This document shows, piece by piece, positions 43,626-51,135 of a DNA stretch of 64,000 nucleotides. The notes beneath the pieces were generated by a model that was given only the letters and a program-made list of their open reading frames with translations, had not been told where the DNA came from and did no database searches. Position 1 is the first letter of the stretch. Each line of letters starts with the position of its first letter. This stretch comes from Streptomyces sp. WMMB303 (lineage in GTDB: Bacteria; Actinomycetota; Actinomycetes; Streptomycetales; Streptomycetaceae). The translations under genes were made by a program, and so were the position numbers. The stretch covers positions 2,318,001 through 2,382,000 of the forward strand of contig NZ_JARKIN010000001.1 of assembly GCF_029351045.1 (NCBI RefSeq), given 5' to 3'.

Positions 43626-44555
43626 TCAGCCGAGGCGTACACCGTGGTCGGCGAGGTAGCGCACGGGATCGATGTCCGAACCGTAGCCGCGCTGCTCGCG
43701 CACCTCGAAGTGCAGATGCGGGCCGGTGGAGTGACCGGTGTTGCCCGAGCGGCCGAGCCAGGTCCCGGCCCGCACCGTGGCTCCCTCCCGGACGAAGACC
43801 TCCGAGAGGTGCGCGAAGAGGAGGTACTTGCCGTCCTCCATCCGCACGGTCACCGCCTTCCCGTAGTCGCCCGCCCACCCGGCGGCCACGACCGTCCCCG
43901 GGCCGACGGACCGCACGGGGGTGCCCACCCGGACCGCCAGGTCGACCCCGGTGTGATAGCCCGCCGCCCAGCCGCCCTCGACCCCGTACGCCTGTGAGAT
44001 CCGCACCGGGAATTCGGTGACGGGCGAGACCCATCCGCTCTCCGCCGTCGACGGCGGGTCCGCGGGCGCGGCCGGTTCGGCCGGGTCCGACTCCGCGCGC
44101 GCAGCACCGGTGTCCCCGGGGGCTCCGGGGTCACCCGAAGGCCCGGAGGCCCCAGGAGGCCCGGTGGTTCCGGAAGTTCCGGGGGGTCCCGAGGGGCCGG
44201 ACGACCGGGTGCCGCCCGCCTCCGTGCCGGGGGCGCCAGAGGTACGGGAAGGGCCGGGGGGTGCGACGAGGCGGGGCACGAGGCTCCGCCTGCCGTCCGC
44301 CTGCGGCTCCGCACCGCCCGGTGCCGCCCGGCCGGGGGCCGAGGACGCGTGCGGCGCGGCGGGTGCTGCGGGCGGAGCCGAGCTGCCGGACCGCTGGGGA
44401 GGAGCGGGGCTGTGCGACGACGTGGCGGTGAGGGCGAGGAAGGGTGCGGGCAGGGCGAGGAGGGTGACGGCTGCCAGGGTGCAGCCGACCAGGGGACGGC
44501 TGCGGCGCCGAGGTGCCGCGGTCGTCCGGGTGTTGCCGGTCCCGGTGCGAGCCAT
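43626..44555 (-). CDS. Membrane-anchored M23 family peptidase with collagen-like linker
   Basis: LytM-type zinc endopeptidase expected to cut peptidoglycan cross-bridges outside the membrane, 309 aa. One hydrophobic segment (residues 21-45) acts as anchor or signal. A long Pro/Ser/Gly-rich stalk follows, including eleven uninterrupted Gly-X-Y triplets (residues 120-152). The catalytic domain (about 180-309) has the metal ligands in YHTGVDLAV and HLHFEVREQ, plus the usual GTVVAAGWAGDYGKAVTV strand. ATG 44555 gives MARTGTGNTR; a 12-residue longer form is possible. The GXY stretch is unusual for this family (see findings). Confidence 0.88.
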   Translation of the reverse strand: MARTGTGNTRTTAAPRRRSRPLVGCTLAAVTLLALPAPFLALTATSSHSPAPPQRSGSSAPPAAPAAPHASSAPGRAAPGGAEPQADGRRSLVPRLVAPPGPSRTSGAPGTEAGGTRSSGPSGPPGTSGTTGPPGASGPSGDPGAPGDTGAARAESDPAEPAAPADPPSTAESGWVSPVTEFPVRISQAYGVEGGWAAGYHTGVDLAVRVGTPVRSVGPGTVVAAGWAGDYGKAVTVRMEDGKYLLFAHLSEVFVREGATVRAGTWLGRSGNTGHSTGPHLHFEVREQRGYGSDIDPVRYLADHGVRLG

Positions 44556-44625
44556 GTCTGCGATGCAACGGCCCCCGCGGGTCCGGCGCACCCGGAGCGC
44601 CGCCTATGGGGTGAGTGAGCTTCCG

Positions 44626-45720
44626 TCAGGAGGAGGCGCGGGTCACCAGTTCGGTGGACAGCACGCGGTGCAGGCTGTCGGTTCCCTCCCCGGCCGGTCG
44701 CGCACCGGCGTCCACGCCGGAGCCACCCGGTGTCCACTTGCCCAGCAGCTCCAGCAGCACCCGGGCCATCTCCCCGCCCATGGCGCCGATCGGCTGACGG
44801 ACGGTGGTCAGCGGCGGATCCGTATGGCGGGCGACGACCGAGTCGTCGAACCCGACCAGCGCGACGTCGTCGGGTACCGACCGGCCCGCGGCGCGCAGTG
44901 CGCGGCGCGCGCCCGCGGCCATCACGTCCGAGGCGCAGAAGACGGCGTCGAGCCCCGGAGCGCGTGCCAGGAGCCGCCGCATCGCCAGCTCCCCGCCCTC
45001 CTCGGTGAAGTCGCCGCAGACCAGCAGGGATTCGTCCGACGGACGGCCCGCCGCGCGCAGCGCCTCACGGTAGCCGTCGGTGCGGCAGCGGGCCGCGTAC
45101 ACGTCGCCCGGCCCGGTGATCGTGGCGATCGTGCCGCGCCCCCGTGCCAGCAGGTGGGCGACGGCAGTACGGGCGCCGCCGGTGTTGTCGCAGTCGACGT
45201 ACGGCACGGGTTCCGCGGCCCGCCGGCGGCCGCCCAGCACGGCGGGGATCTCGGACCGGGCCAGCAGGTCGGGCAGCGTGTGGTCGGCGTGCACGGAGAC
45301 CAGCAGCACCCCGTCGATGTGGTGGGAGGCGGCGTACTGCGCGAAGCGGTCCCGTTCCTTCGGGCCGTGCAGCAGGGTGAGCAGCAGTTGCATGTCCGCA
45401 CGGGCGAGTTCGGCGCTGATGCCGCGCACGATGGCCGGGAAGTAGGGCTCGGTGAAGAACCGGGACTCCGGTTCGGGCACCACCAGCGCGACGGTGTCAG
45501 CGCTGCCCGCAGCCAGGGCACGGGCCACCCGGTCGGGCACGTATCCCAGTTCGGCGACGGCGTCCTCGACCGCGGCGCGGGTGCGGTCGCTGACCCGGGC
45601 GGAGCCGTTGACGACCCGGGAGACGGTGCCGCGGCCCACTCCGGCGCGGCGTGCGACCTCCTCCAGGGTCGGCCCGGACCGTGCGGTCCTGCGGGCCCGT
45701 CCGCCGCGCACTGCTGCCAT
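44626..45720 (-). CDS. LacI-family transcriptional regulator
   Basis: A 364-aa repressor. The N-terminal HTH is LEEVARRAGVGRGTVSRVVNGSARVSDRTRAAVEDAV (about residues 17-53), followed by the hinge YVPDRVARALAAGSADTVALVVPEP and a complete ligand domain (HIDGVLLVSVHADHTLPDLL, AVFCASDVMAAGARRAL, VGFDDSVVARHTDPPLTTV). ATG 45720 is chosen because GGGAGG lies just upstream and the HTH follows directly. A LacI gene shortly after adpA-orn is also present in S. coelicolor as I recall. The adjacent GH18 gene (same strand, upstream) is a possible target, but no palindromic operator was spotted in the 214-base gap. Confidence 0.9.
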   Translation of the reverse strand: MAAVRGGRARRTARSGPTLEEVARRAGVGRGTVSRVVNGSARVSDRTRAAVEDAVAELGYVPDRVARALAAGSADTVALVVPEPESRFFTEPYFPAIVRGISAELARADMQLLLTLLHGPKERDRFAQYAASHHIDGVLLVSVHADHTLPDLLARSEIPAVLGGRRRAAEPVPYVDCDNTGGARTAVAHLLARGRGTIATITGPGDVYAARCRTDGYREALRAAGRPSDESLLVCGDFTEEGGELAMRRLLARAPGLDAVFCASDVMAAGARRALRAAGRSVPDDVALVGFDDSVVARHTDPPLTTVRQPIGAMGGEMARVLLELLGKWTPGGSGVDAGARPAGEGTDSLHRVLSTELVTRASS

Positions 45721-45852
45721 GGTGCCCTCCCCTGCCGCGGGCCCCGGCCCCGCGGGACCCGGGCGAGGAGAACATTCAACTACAACCGCCCCCGGCAGCA
45801 GGAGGGGTGCGGGCCGCAGGACGGCGGCGGAAGGACGGGGCACGACGGCGGT

Positions 45853-45929
45853 GTGGGGGGGGGTGGGTGCCGTCGCGCCCCGCCCGGTGGGGGGTGGCCG
45901 TGGGGGGTGGCCGTGGGGGGTGCGGGGGT
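45853..45929. repeat. G-run tandem repeat with quadruplex potential
   Basis: The plus strand carries a nine-G run (45855-45863) and then, at 45889-45928, G6-N7-G6-N7-G6-N3-G5, built from a TGGGGGGTGGCCG unit repeated. It lies between the GH18 stop (45935) and the LacI start (45720). The pattern satisfies the usual G-quadruplex rule several times over. Confidence 0.85.
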
Positions 45930-45934
45930 CCGGA

Positions 45935-46966
45935 TCAGCCGGCGAACGCCTTGCTGAAGTCGTCGGGCTTCTGCTCGATGCTGGAACAGGTCGGGTCGGC
46001 CTGGTCCTTGGGGCCGCCGGGGCACGGCTTGTCCCTGGTACCGGACCACATGGAGAGCCGTCCCATCCCGTGCTCGTCGGCGAACGCGCGGACCTGTGCG
46101 GCGTCCTCGGGCGTGAAGATCTCCACGTTGACGTCGTTGACGCCGATCATCGGGGTGACGGCCAGCGCCTTCCAGGCGGCCTCGTCGTCCAGTCCGAGCG
46201 CGGCGGCCACCTGCTCATGGGCCGCGGTGGCCGCCTGGGTGGCGTATGCGCCCATGTCGCCGTCGTAGGAGGAGCCGTAGTCCATCGCCATGATGTTGAC
46301 CGCCGACACCCGCACACCGTTGGCCTCGGCGTTCTCCAGCAGTTCCACGCCGGGTGCGGTGAGTCCCTCGGGCATCACCGGCAGGGTGTAGGAGACGTCC
46401 AGGTCCTGGTGGCTCTTCTGGAGCGCGGCGAGGGCCTTGGCGCGCCGCTCGTTGGCCCCGGTGTCGGGCAGGGCCGCGCCCTCGATGTCCAGGTCGATCT
46501 TCGTGAGGTCGAAGGTGTCGATGACCTTGCCGTACGCCGCGGCGAGCTCGTCCGCCGAGTCGCAGGCCGTACCGAGCTCGGTCCCGTTGGCGCCGCCGAA
46601 CGAGACGCGCACGTCGCCGCCCTCGGCCCGCAGGTCGGGGATCTGCCGGGCGACGGGGTCGTCCTCGAGCTCCTGGCCGCCGCCCCACTTCGGGACGCAG
46701 CCGCCGCCGCTGGTGACGAAGGCGAGGTTGTACTCCTGCACGCCGGTCCGCGCGGCGCTCGCCACAAGGTCGTAGGAGGGCTGTAGCGAGGTGTCGACGT
46801 ACGGCGCGAAGGGCGTGCCGGACGCGTCGGCCGACGCGTCCTCGCCCGCCGTCGCGTTGCCCGCGAGCAGGAGGCCGCCGCCCGCCACGAGCGCCGCGGC
46901 GGCGGCGCTCATGGCCGTCCTGGCGGCCCGGCTGGTGCGGCGGCGGTGGCCTGCGGTGTTCGTCAT
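45935..46966 (-). CDS. Secreted GH18 chitinase-like protein
   Basis: A 343-aa secreted protein with a twin-Arg-like basic start (HRRRTSRAARTAMS), a hydrophobic Ala/Gly signal and cleavage near residue 45 (NATAGEDA). The GH18 barrel follows: FAPYVDTSLQPSYDL, DVRVSFGGANGTEL (the SxGG strand), and LTKIDLDIEGAAL, which supplies the DxDxE catalytic motif with an intact Glu. VSAVNIMAMDYGSSYDGDMG and MIGVNDVNVEIFT complete the barrel. There is no carbohydrate-binding module. Length and form resemble Streptomyces chitinases of the ChiC/ChiD-like single-domain type. The start ATG 46966 is preceded by GAGG at a long spacing. Confidence 0.87.
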   Translation of the reverse strand: MTNTAGHRRRTSRAARTAMSAAAAALVAGGGLLLAGNATAGEDASADASGTPFAPYVDTSLQPSYDLVASAARTGVQEYNLAFVTSGGGCVPKWGGGQELEDDPVARQIPDLRAEGGDVRVSFGGANGTELGTACDSADELAAAYGKVIDTFDLTKIDLDIEGAALPDTGANERRAKALAALQKSHQDLDVSYTLPVMPEGLTAPGVELLENAEANGVRVSAVNIMAMDYGSSYDGDMGAYATQAATAAHEQVAAALGLDDEAAWKALAVTPMIGVNDVNVEIFTPEDAAQVRAFADEHGMGRLSMWSGTRDKPCPGGPKDQADPTCSSIEQKPDDFSKAFAG

Positions 46967-47295
46967 CGTGTTGCTGCCTCGTTCCGTGGGGGATCCGCTG
47001 GATGGAGCGAGCAGCACGTTACTGACATCGAATCGGGCAGATGCCGCCTTGCGGACATCGACCGGAGTCCTTAGGGCGCGCTTAAGGCAGCGGAAAGGGC
47101 CGCGTTAAGGGGCGCGCCCCGGTGGCGGGAGGCGTCCGGCACGGCCCTCGACCCCGCCGGTTGCTCCGTTCGCCGCACGGTTCCACCACTCCGTGGAGTG
47201 ACGGTGGGGCGCTGGTCGGAAAGTCACAACGACCTGACCCGTCTTGCTGTGCCTGGATAGTGCGCAAGTTGTCTGTCTCCTGGAGGAAGAACACC
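46967..47295. other. 329-base intergenic region between GH18 and chaplin genes
   Basis: A divergent promoter region. On the chaplin side CTGACC (47234) and GATAGT (47256), 16 bases apart, form a candidate promoter. On the GH18 side there are several TTAAGG-like motifs (TCCTTAGGG, GCTTAAGGC, CGTTAAGGGG at about 47070-47110) that could be repeated regulator sites. No coding sequence is supported. Confidence 0.4.
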
Positions 47296-47526
47296 ATGCT
47301 TCGTCACGTGACCACTGCCGCCTGCGCCGCCGCCCTCGTCCTGGGCGGGGCCTCCGCCGCGGCCGCCGACGCCGGTGCCCAGGGCGGCGCCGCCAACTCG
47401 CCGGGCGTGCTCAGCGGCAACGTCGTCCAGGTTCCGGTCCACATCCCCGTCCAGGTGTGTGGCAACTCCGTCAACGTCATCGGGCTGCTGAACCCGGCCC
47501 TGGGCAACAAGTGCATCGCTAAGTAA
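47296..47526 (+). CDS. Short chaplin (hydrophobic aerial hyphae/spore surface protein)
   Basis: A 76-aa secreted chaplin of the short class. A signal peptide (MLRHVTTAACAAALVLGGASAAAA) is followed by one chaplin domain (about residues 34-76: NSPGVLSGNVVQVPVHIPVQ..NVIGLLNPALGNKC) with the two conserved cysteines (55 and 73) that form a disulfide. It lacks the sortase signal of the long chaplins. Such proteins self-assemble into amyloid-like fibrils that lower surface tension and coat aerial hyphae and spores. TGGAGGA lies upstream of the ATG, and a perfect terminator follows. It marks the organism as a sporulating streptomycete. Confidence 0.95.
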   Translation: MLRHVTTAACAAALVLGGASAAAADAGAQGGAANSPGVLSGNVVQVPVHIPVQVCGNSVNVIGLLNPALGNKCIAK

Positions 47527-47544
47527 GCGACGGCGGACGCACAG

Positions 47545-47586
47545 CGCCGCCGGGTCCGGACCCCATGTGTCCCGGACCCGGCGGCG
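47545..47586 (+). terminator. Terminator of the chaplin gene
   Basis: A perfect 15-bp stem (CGCCGCCGGGTCCGG and complement) with a 12-base loop, 19 bases after the chaplin stop. It may serve the convergent gene ending at 47617 as well. Confidence 0.87.
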
Positions 47587-47616
47587 TTCGCCGTTCCCGG
47601 CTTCTGCGCGGCCGGA

Positions 47617-48063
47617 TCAGACCAGGCCCAGGCCGGGGTCACCGGTGTAGGCGCGCGCCACGGCGAGGGAGTCCTCGTAGATGCGGAACGAGGTGATCAG
47701 TCCGTCCGCGGTCGTGAAGCGGACGACGAGCTCGTCCTCCAGCACCTCTTCCGAGGGGTGGAACCGGAAGGTGAAGCGGCCGTTGACGAAGACCGCGCCT
47801 GCGGACGCGTGGCTGTGCAGCACGTCGAACGCCAGCGGCTCGACGGCCTCGAACAGCGGGGCGTAATACCCGTAGCGCAGCGTCTCCCGCCCGCGGTGCG
47901 TCCCCACCCAGGGCACGATCTGCGCATCACCCGGAATGATCCAGACGGCCTCCTGGGCCACCAGCCCCAGCAGCCGGTCCGCGTCGCGGTCGGCGAAGGC
48001 GGCCAGGTAGGCGTTGACAGCGGGATCCTCGGTAGGACCTTCGGCGAGTGCGTCACTGCTCAT
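47617..48063 (-). CDS. SnoaL-like/NTF2-fold protein
   Basis: A 148-aa protein of the NTF2-like superfamily (SnoaL type). The helix VNAYLAAFADRDADRLLGLVAQEAVWIIPG starts the cone fold, followed by VPWVGTHRGRETLRYGYYAPLFEAVEPL, and strands VFVNGRFTFRF and ELVVRFTTADGLITSFRIYEDSLAVARAY, the usual end. Such proteins are small-molecule isomerases/hydrolases or ligand binders, and specificity cannot be read here. ATG 48063 has GGAAGGAG about 10 bases upstream; upstream in-frame extension is unsupported. It stands alone, convergent to the chaplin. Confidence 0.82.
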   Translation of the reverse strand: MSSDALAEGPTEDPAVNAYLAAFADRDADRLLGLVAQEAVWIIPGDAQIVPWVGTHRGRETLRYGYYAPLFEAVEPLAFDVLHSHASAGAVFVNGRFTFRFHPSEEVLEDELVVRFTTADGLITSFRIYEDSLAVARAYTGDPGLGLV

Positions 48064-48216
48064 GGAGTCCAGCTCTCCTTCCGGCGGATGCGGTGTGCGG
48101 CCCCACCCTCCCCCGGTCTCCGCGCTCCGCCCCGGCGGCGCACAGGAGCCGGGCACTCCACCACCCCCGCGCACCGCAACCGGGCGCGTCCCGCCCCGCT
48201 CCCGCACACGTCCGGT

Positions 48217-49644
48217 TCAGCGGCGGGCCGGGCGCCGGAGCCGACGGCGCACGCGGCGGCTCGCCCGGGACCGCTGCCCGGCGCTGCCGCGCAACGCGAG
48301 CCACATCCGCACCTCGGTGCCCCCGAGCACCGAGCGGCCCAGCCGTACGTCACCGCCGGTGGACTCCGCGACACGGCGCACGATGTCCAGACCGAGCCCC
48401 GTGGAGCCCGGGCCGCCGTCGCCGTGGCCGCGGCGCAGTGCCGCCTCCGGGTCGGGGATGCCGGGACCGGCGTCCGAGACCAGCACGATGACGGCCTCGC
48501 TGCCGGGGCCGCCGCTGTGCAGGTCGACGGAGAACGCGGTCCCCTCGGCGGTGTGCCGGAAGACGTTGCCCAACAGCGCGTCCACGGCCGCGGCGAGTTC
48601 CGCGCGGGCCACCGGCACCCGCACCGGGCGCTCGGCCCCGGCGACGCGCGCCTCGCGCCCCTCGTCCTCGGCCAGCGCCGACCAGAAGGCCATCCGTTCG
48701 CGGATCACCTCGGCCGCGTCGGAGGCGACCGCGCGCGACGTGCCCGGCGACTGGGCGCGCTGTTCACGGGCCGCCCCGATGATCCGGTCGACCTCCGCCT
48801 CCAACTGCGCGACGGCGGCCCGCATCTGGTCGGCGGTGTCCCCCTCGCCGAGCGAGGCGGCGTTGAGCCGCAGCACGGTGAGCGGGGTGCGCAGCCGGTG
48901 GGAGAGGTCGGCGGCCAACTCGCGCTCGTTGGCGAGCAGCTGGACGACCTGGTCGGCCATGGAGTTGAAGGCTGCCGCGGCCGATCGCAGTTCGGTCGGC
49001 CCCTCCTCGGGCACCCGCACGTCCAGGGCACCCTCGCCCAGGTCGTGCGCGGCTCCGGCGAGCCGCTCGGCGGGCCGCACCATCCGGGTGCCGAGCCGGT
49101 CGGCGACCGCGACCGAACCGAGCACCAGCGCGATGCCGACCCCGGCGAGCATCATCCAGGAGGTGGCCACACCCCGGGTGACCTCGGCATCGGGGACGAA
49201 CACCTCGACGACCGCGATCTCCCCGCCCGCCACGGCGATGGGCCGCAGCAGCGCGTACCCGCCCCCGACCTCGACGGTGGTGGCGCGGCCGAGCCGCCGC
49301 GCGGCGGCCAGCCGGTCCCGCGGCGCACGGCTGCGTCCGACGCGCAGCGCCTCTCCGCCGCTTCCGGAGGTACCGCCCGCGGCATCGGACCCGGAGGTTC
49401 CGATCGGTACATGCACCGCGATCCGGCCCTCGGCCCCCGCCTGGGTGATGGCGACGGCGCGCTGGAGTGCGCGGCGGTCGCGGGTGAGGGCCAGTACCGG
49501 GCCGACCGCCGACGCCTGCCGCTCGGCGCCCGCGAAGGCGCGGTCGCGAGCGGTCTCCTCGACCACCAGCGCCAGTGGCACCGCGAAGGCCACCACCACC
49601 ATCACCGTCACGGCGAGGCAGACCTTCACCAACGCCCATCTCAC
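48217..49644 (-). CDS. Sensor histidine kinase
   Basis: A membrane sensor kinase, 475 aa: TM1 (about residues 3-28), an extracytoplasmic sensor of about 130 residues (VEETARDRAFAGAERQ...VFVPDAEVT), TM2 (about 160-182), a HAMP domain (188-240), HisKA with phospho-acceptor His249 (ADLSHRLRTPLTVL), and an ATPase domain with an N-box-like HTAEGT region, GPGIPD and GSTGLGLDIV. The stop-start gap to the response regulator gene upstream is 13 bases, and GTG 49644 is the only sensible start. The pair forms a classical two-component system. The signal is not evident; the extracytoplasmic domain has no cysteine or known fold that I recognise. Confidence 0.93.
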   Translation of the reverse strand: MRWALVKVCLAVTVMVVVAFAVPLALVVEETARDRAFAGAERQASAVGPVLALTRDRRALQRAVAITQAGAEGRIAVHVPIGTSGSDAAGGTSGSGGEALRVGRSRAPRDRLAAARRLGRATTVEVGGGYALLRPIAVAGGEIAVVEVFVPDAEVTRGVATSWMMLAGVGIALVLGSVAVADRLGTRMVRPAERLAGAAHDLGEGALDVRVPEEGPTELRSAAAAFNSMADQVVQLLANERELAADLSHRLRTPLTVLRLNAASLGEGDTADQMRAAVAQLEAEVDRIIGAAREQRAQSPGTSRAVASDAAEVIRERMAFWSALAEDEGREARVAGAERPVRVPVARAELAAAVDALLGNVFRHTAEGTAFSVDLHSGGPGSEAVIVLVSDAGPGIPDPEAALRRGHGDGGPGSTGLGLDIVRRVAESTGGDVRLGRSVLGGTEVRMWLALRGSAGQRSRASRRVRRRLRRPARR

Positions 49645-49657
49645 GCGGGCCCGCCGC

Positions 49658-50380
49658 TCACCCGGGCCCGTCCTCGTCCCGCGGGGGTTCCAACTTGACG
49701 CCGACACCGCGCAGGGTGTGCAGATAGCGCGGCCGGGCGGCCGTCTCCCCCAACTTCCGCCGCAGCCACGAGAGGTGCACGTCGATTGTCTGGTCGTCCC
49801 CGTAGGACTGCTGCCACACCTCGGCCAGCAGCTCCTTGCGCGGGACGACGACACCGGGCCGCCCCGCCAGGAAGGCGAGCAGGTCGAACTCCCGGCGGGT
49901 GAGGGCGAGTACAGCGCCGTCCAACTGGGCCATCCTGCGCAGCGGATCGACCACGAGGCCGCCCACCCGCAGTACGCCGTCCCCGGCGCTCTCCCCGCTG
50001 CCGCCGCCGAACTCCCCCGCGCGGGTACGGCGCAGCACGGCCGCCATCCGGGCCGAGAGGTGGGCCACCGAGAACGGCTTGACCAGATAGTCGTCCGCGC
50101 CCGCGTGCAGCAGCCGGACGATCTCGGCCTCGTCGTCCCGCGCGGTGGCGATGATCACAGGCACGTCCGTGACGCCGCGCAGCATCTTCAGGGCCTCCGC
50201 ACCGTCCAGGTCCGGAAGTCCGAGGTCGAGGACGACCACGTCGAAACCGACCTGCGCCACCTCACGCAGGGCCTCCAGCGCCGTCCCCACGCTGCGGACC
50301 GCGTGCGCGGCCTCGGTGAGGTGCCGGATGAGGGCGGAGCGCACGAACTGGTCGTCCTCGACCACGAGCACACTTGCCAT
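49658..50380 (-). CDS. Response regulator, OmpR/PhoB family
   Basis: A 240-aa response regulator. The receiver domain (1-115) has acidic pocket Glu8-Asp9-Asp10, phospho-acceptor Asp52 (VVLDLGLPDLDG) and Lys of LVKPFSVAHL. The winged-helix output domain (about 140-235) has LTRREFDLLAFLAGRPGVVVPRKELLAEVWQ and TIDVHLSWLRRKLG. A Gly/Ser-rich linker joins them. It is first in the operon with the kinase gene, and divergent from the membrane-anchored protein gene at 50425 with only 44 bases between, so that gene is an obvious candidate target or partner. Confidence 0.95.
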   Translation of the reverse strand: MASVLVVEDDQFVRSALIRHLTEAAHAVRSVGTALEALREVAQVGFDVVVLDLGLPDLDGAEALKMLRGVTDVPVIIATARDDEAEIVRLLHAGADDYLVKPFSVAHLSARMAAVLRRTRAGEFGGGSGESAGDGVLRVGGLVVDPLRRMAQLDGAVLALTRREFDLLAFLAGRPGVVVPRKELLAEVWQQSYGDDQTIDVHLSWLRRKLGETAARPRYLHTLRGVGVKLEPPRDEDGPG

Positions 50381-50424
50381 GGGCGGAACCGTACGACATT
50401 CCGACTGGCTCTACCCTGACGGGG

Positions 50425-50976
50425 ATGCAGCACCTGAGTCGACGTTCCGGAACGCGCTGGCTGCCCGTCGGCGTCTGGCTCCTGACGACCGGCGCCGCCA
50501 CCGCGCTCTCCTGGTTCGGCGTCCACGCGGTGCTGGACAACACCGCCTACGACAGCCCCGGGGCGCTGCCCGTCTCCGACGGGAGCACGGACCGCGCCTC
50601 GCCCCGGGCCTCCTCCACCCACCGGCCCGAACCCCGCCCCTCGTCCGCGTCGCCCACCCCCTCCGAGACGCCGGCTCCGAAGAAGCCGAGCACCCCCGCC
50701 GCCTCCGCCTCCCGTTCGGACGACGGCCCGCGCAGCCCGAGCGGACGCCCCGCCGGTCAGGTCAGAGGCGTGACCGTGCGCGGCGGCAGAGCGGTCTTCG
50801 ACCTCAGCGGCGGCACCGGGGCGCTGGTGTCCGCGACTCCGGACCCCGGCTGGCAGATGAAGGTCTGGCACGCGCCCGGCTACATCCGGGTGACGTTCAC
50901 CGACGGCTCCTCGTCCTCCTCGGTCTTCTGCCGCTGGGACGAGTCGGCGCCCCGCGTGGAGACCTTCGCCGGCTGA
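50425..50976 (+). CDS. Membrane-anchored secreted hypothetical protein
   Basis: A 183-aa protein. One transmembrane or signal helix (about residues 12-34, WLPVGVWLLTTGAATALSWFGVHAVL) is followed by a Pro/Ser/Thr-rich linker (about 50-110) and a small C-terminal beta domain (VRGVTVRGGRAVFDLSGGTGALVSATPDPGWQMKVWHAPGYIRVTF). The domain should be extracytoplasmic, linked to the membrane by a flexible stalk. TACCCT ends 7 bases before the ATG without a ribosome-binding site, consistent with leaderless expression. The position divergent from the two-component operon suggests it is a target gene or accessory sensor. No family is assigned. Confidence 0.72.
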   Translation: MQHLSRRSGTRWLPVGVWLLTTGAATALSWFGVHAVLDNTAYDSPGALPVSDGSTDRASPRASSTHRPEPRPSSASPTPSETPAPKKPSTPAASASRSDDGPRSPSGRPAGQVRGVTVRGGRAVFDLSGGTGALVSATPDPGWQMKVWHAPGYIRVTFTDGSSSSSVFCRWDESAPRVETFAG

Positions 50977-51070
50977 CTGCCCGCGGCGGCGAGAAGTCCG
51001 CCGCCGTCCTGGAACGGGAATACCGGAATTCGGCATTTCGCTTTTCGGGTGCCACCGAGGGGCACCTTCA

Positions 51071-51133
51071 GGGATCCGCGTTTTCGGGGATCCGCGTTTT
51101 CGGGTTTGGCGTTTTCGGGGATCCGCGTCTACC
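51071..51133. repeat. Short tandem repeat, four 15-16-base units
   Basis: GGGATCCGCGTTTTCG occurs twice in perfect tandem (51071-51086, 51087-51102), then a diverged 15-base unit (51103-51117) and a fourth partial unit (51118-51133). It is AT-rich relative to the surroundings and lies directly downstream of the gene ending at 50976 and beside the stop of the spermidine-synthase-like gene (51136). Confidence 0.85.
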
Positions 51134-51135
51134 GG

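Noticed and set aside
44017..45957. 646-codon plus-strand frame over the M23 and LacI genes
   Set aside because: Shadow of two minus-strand genes with clear HTH and zinc-peptidase motifs.
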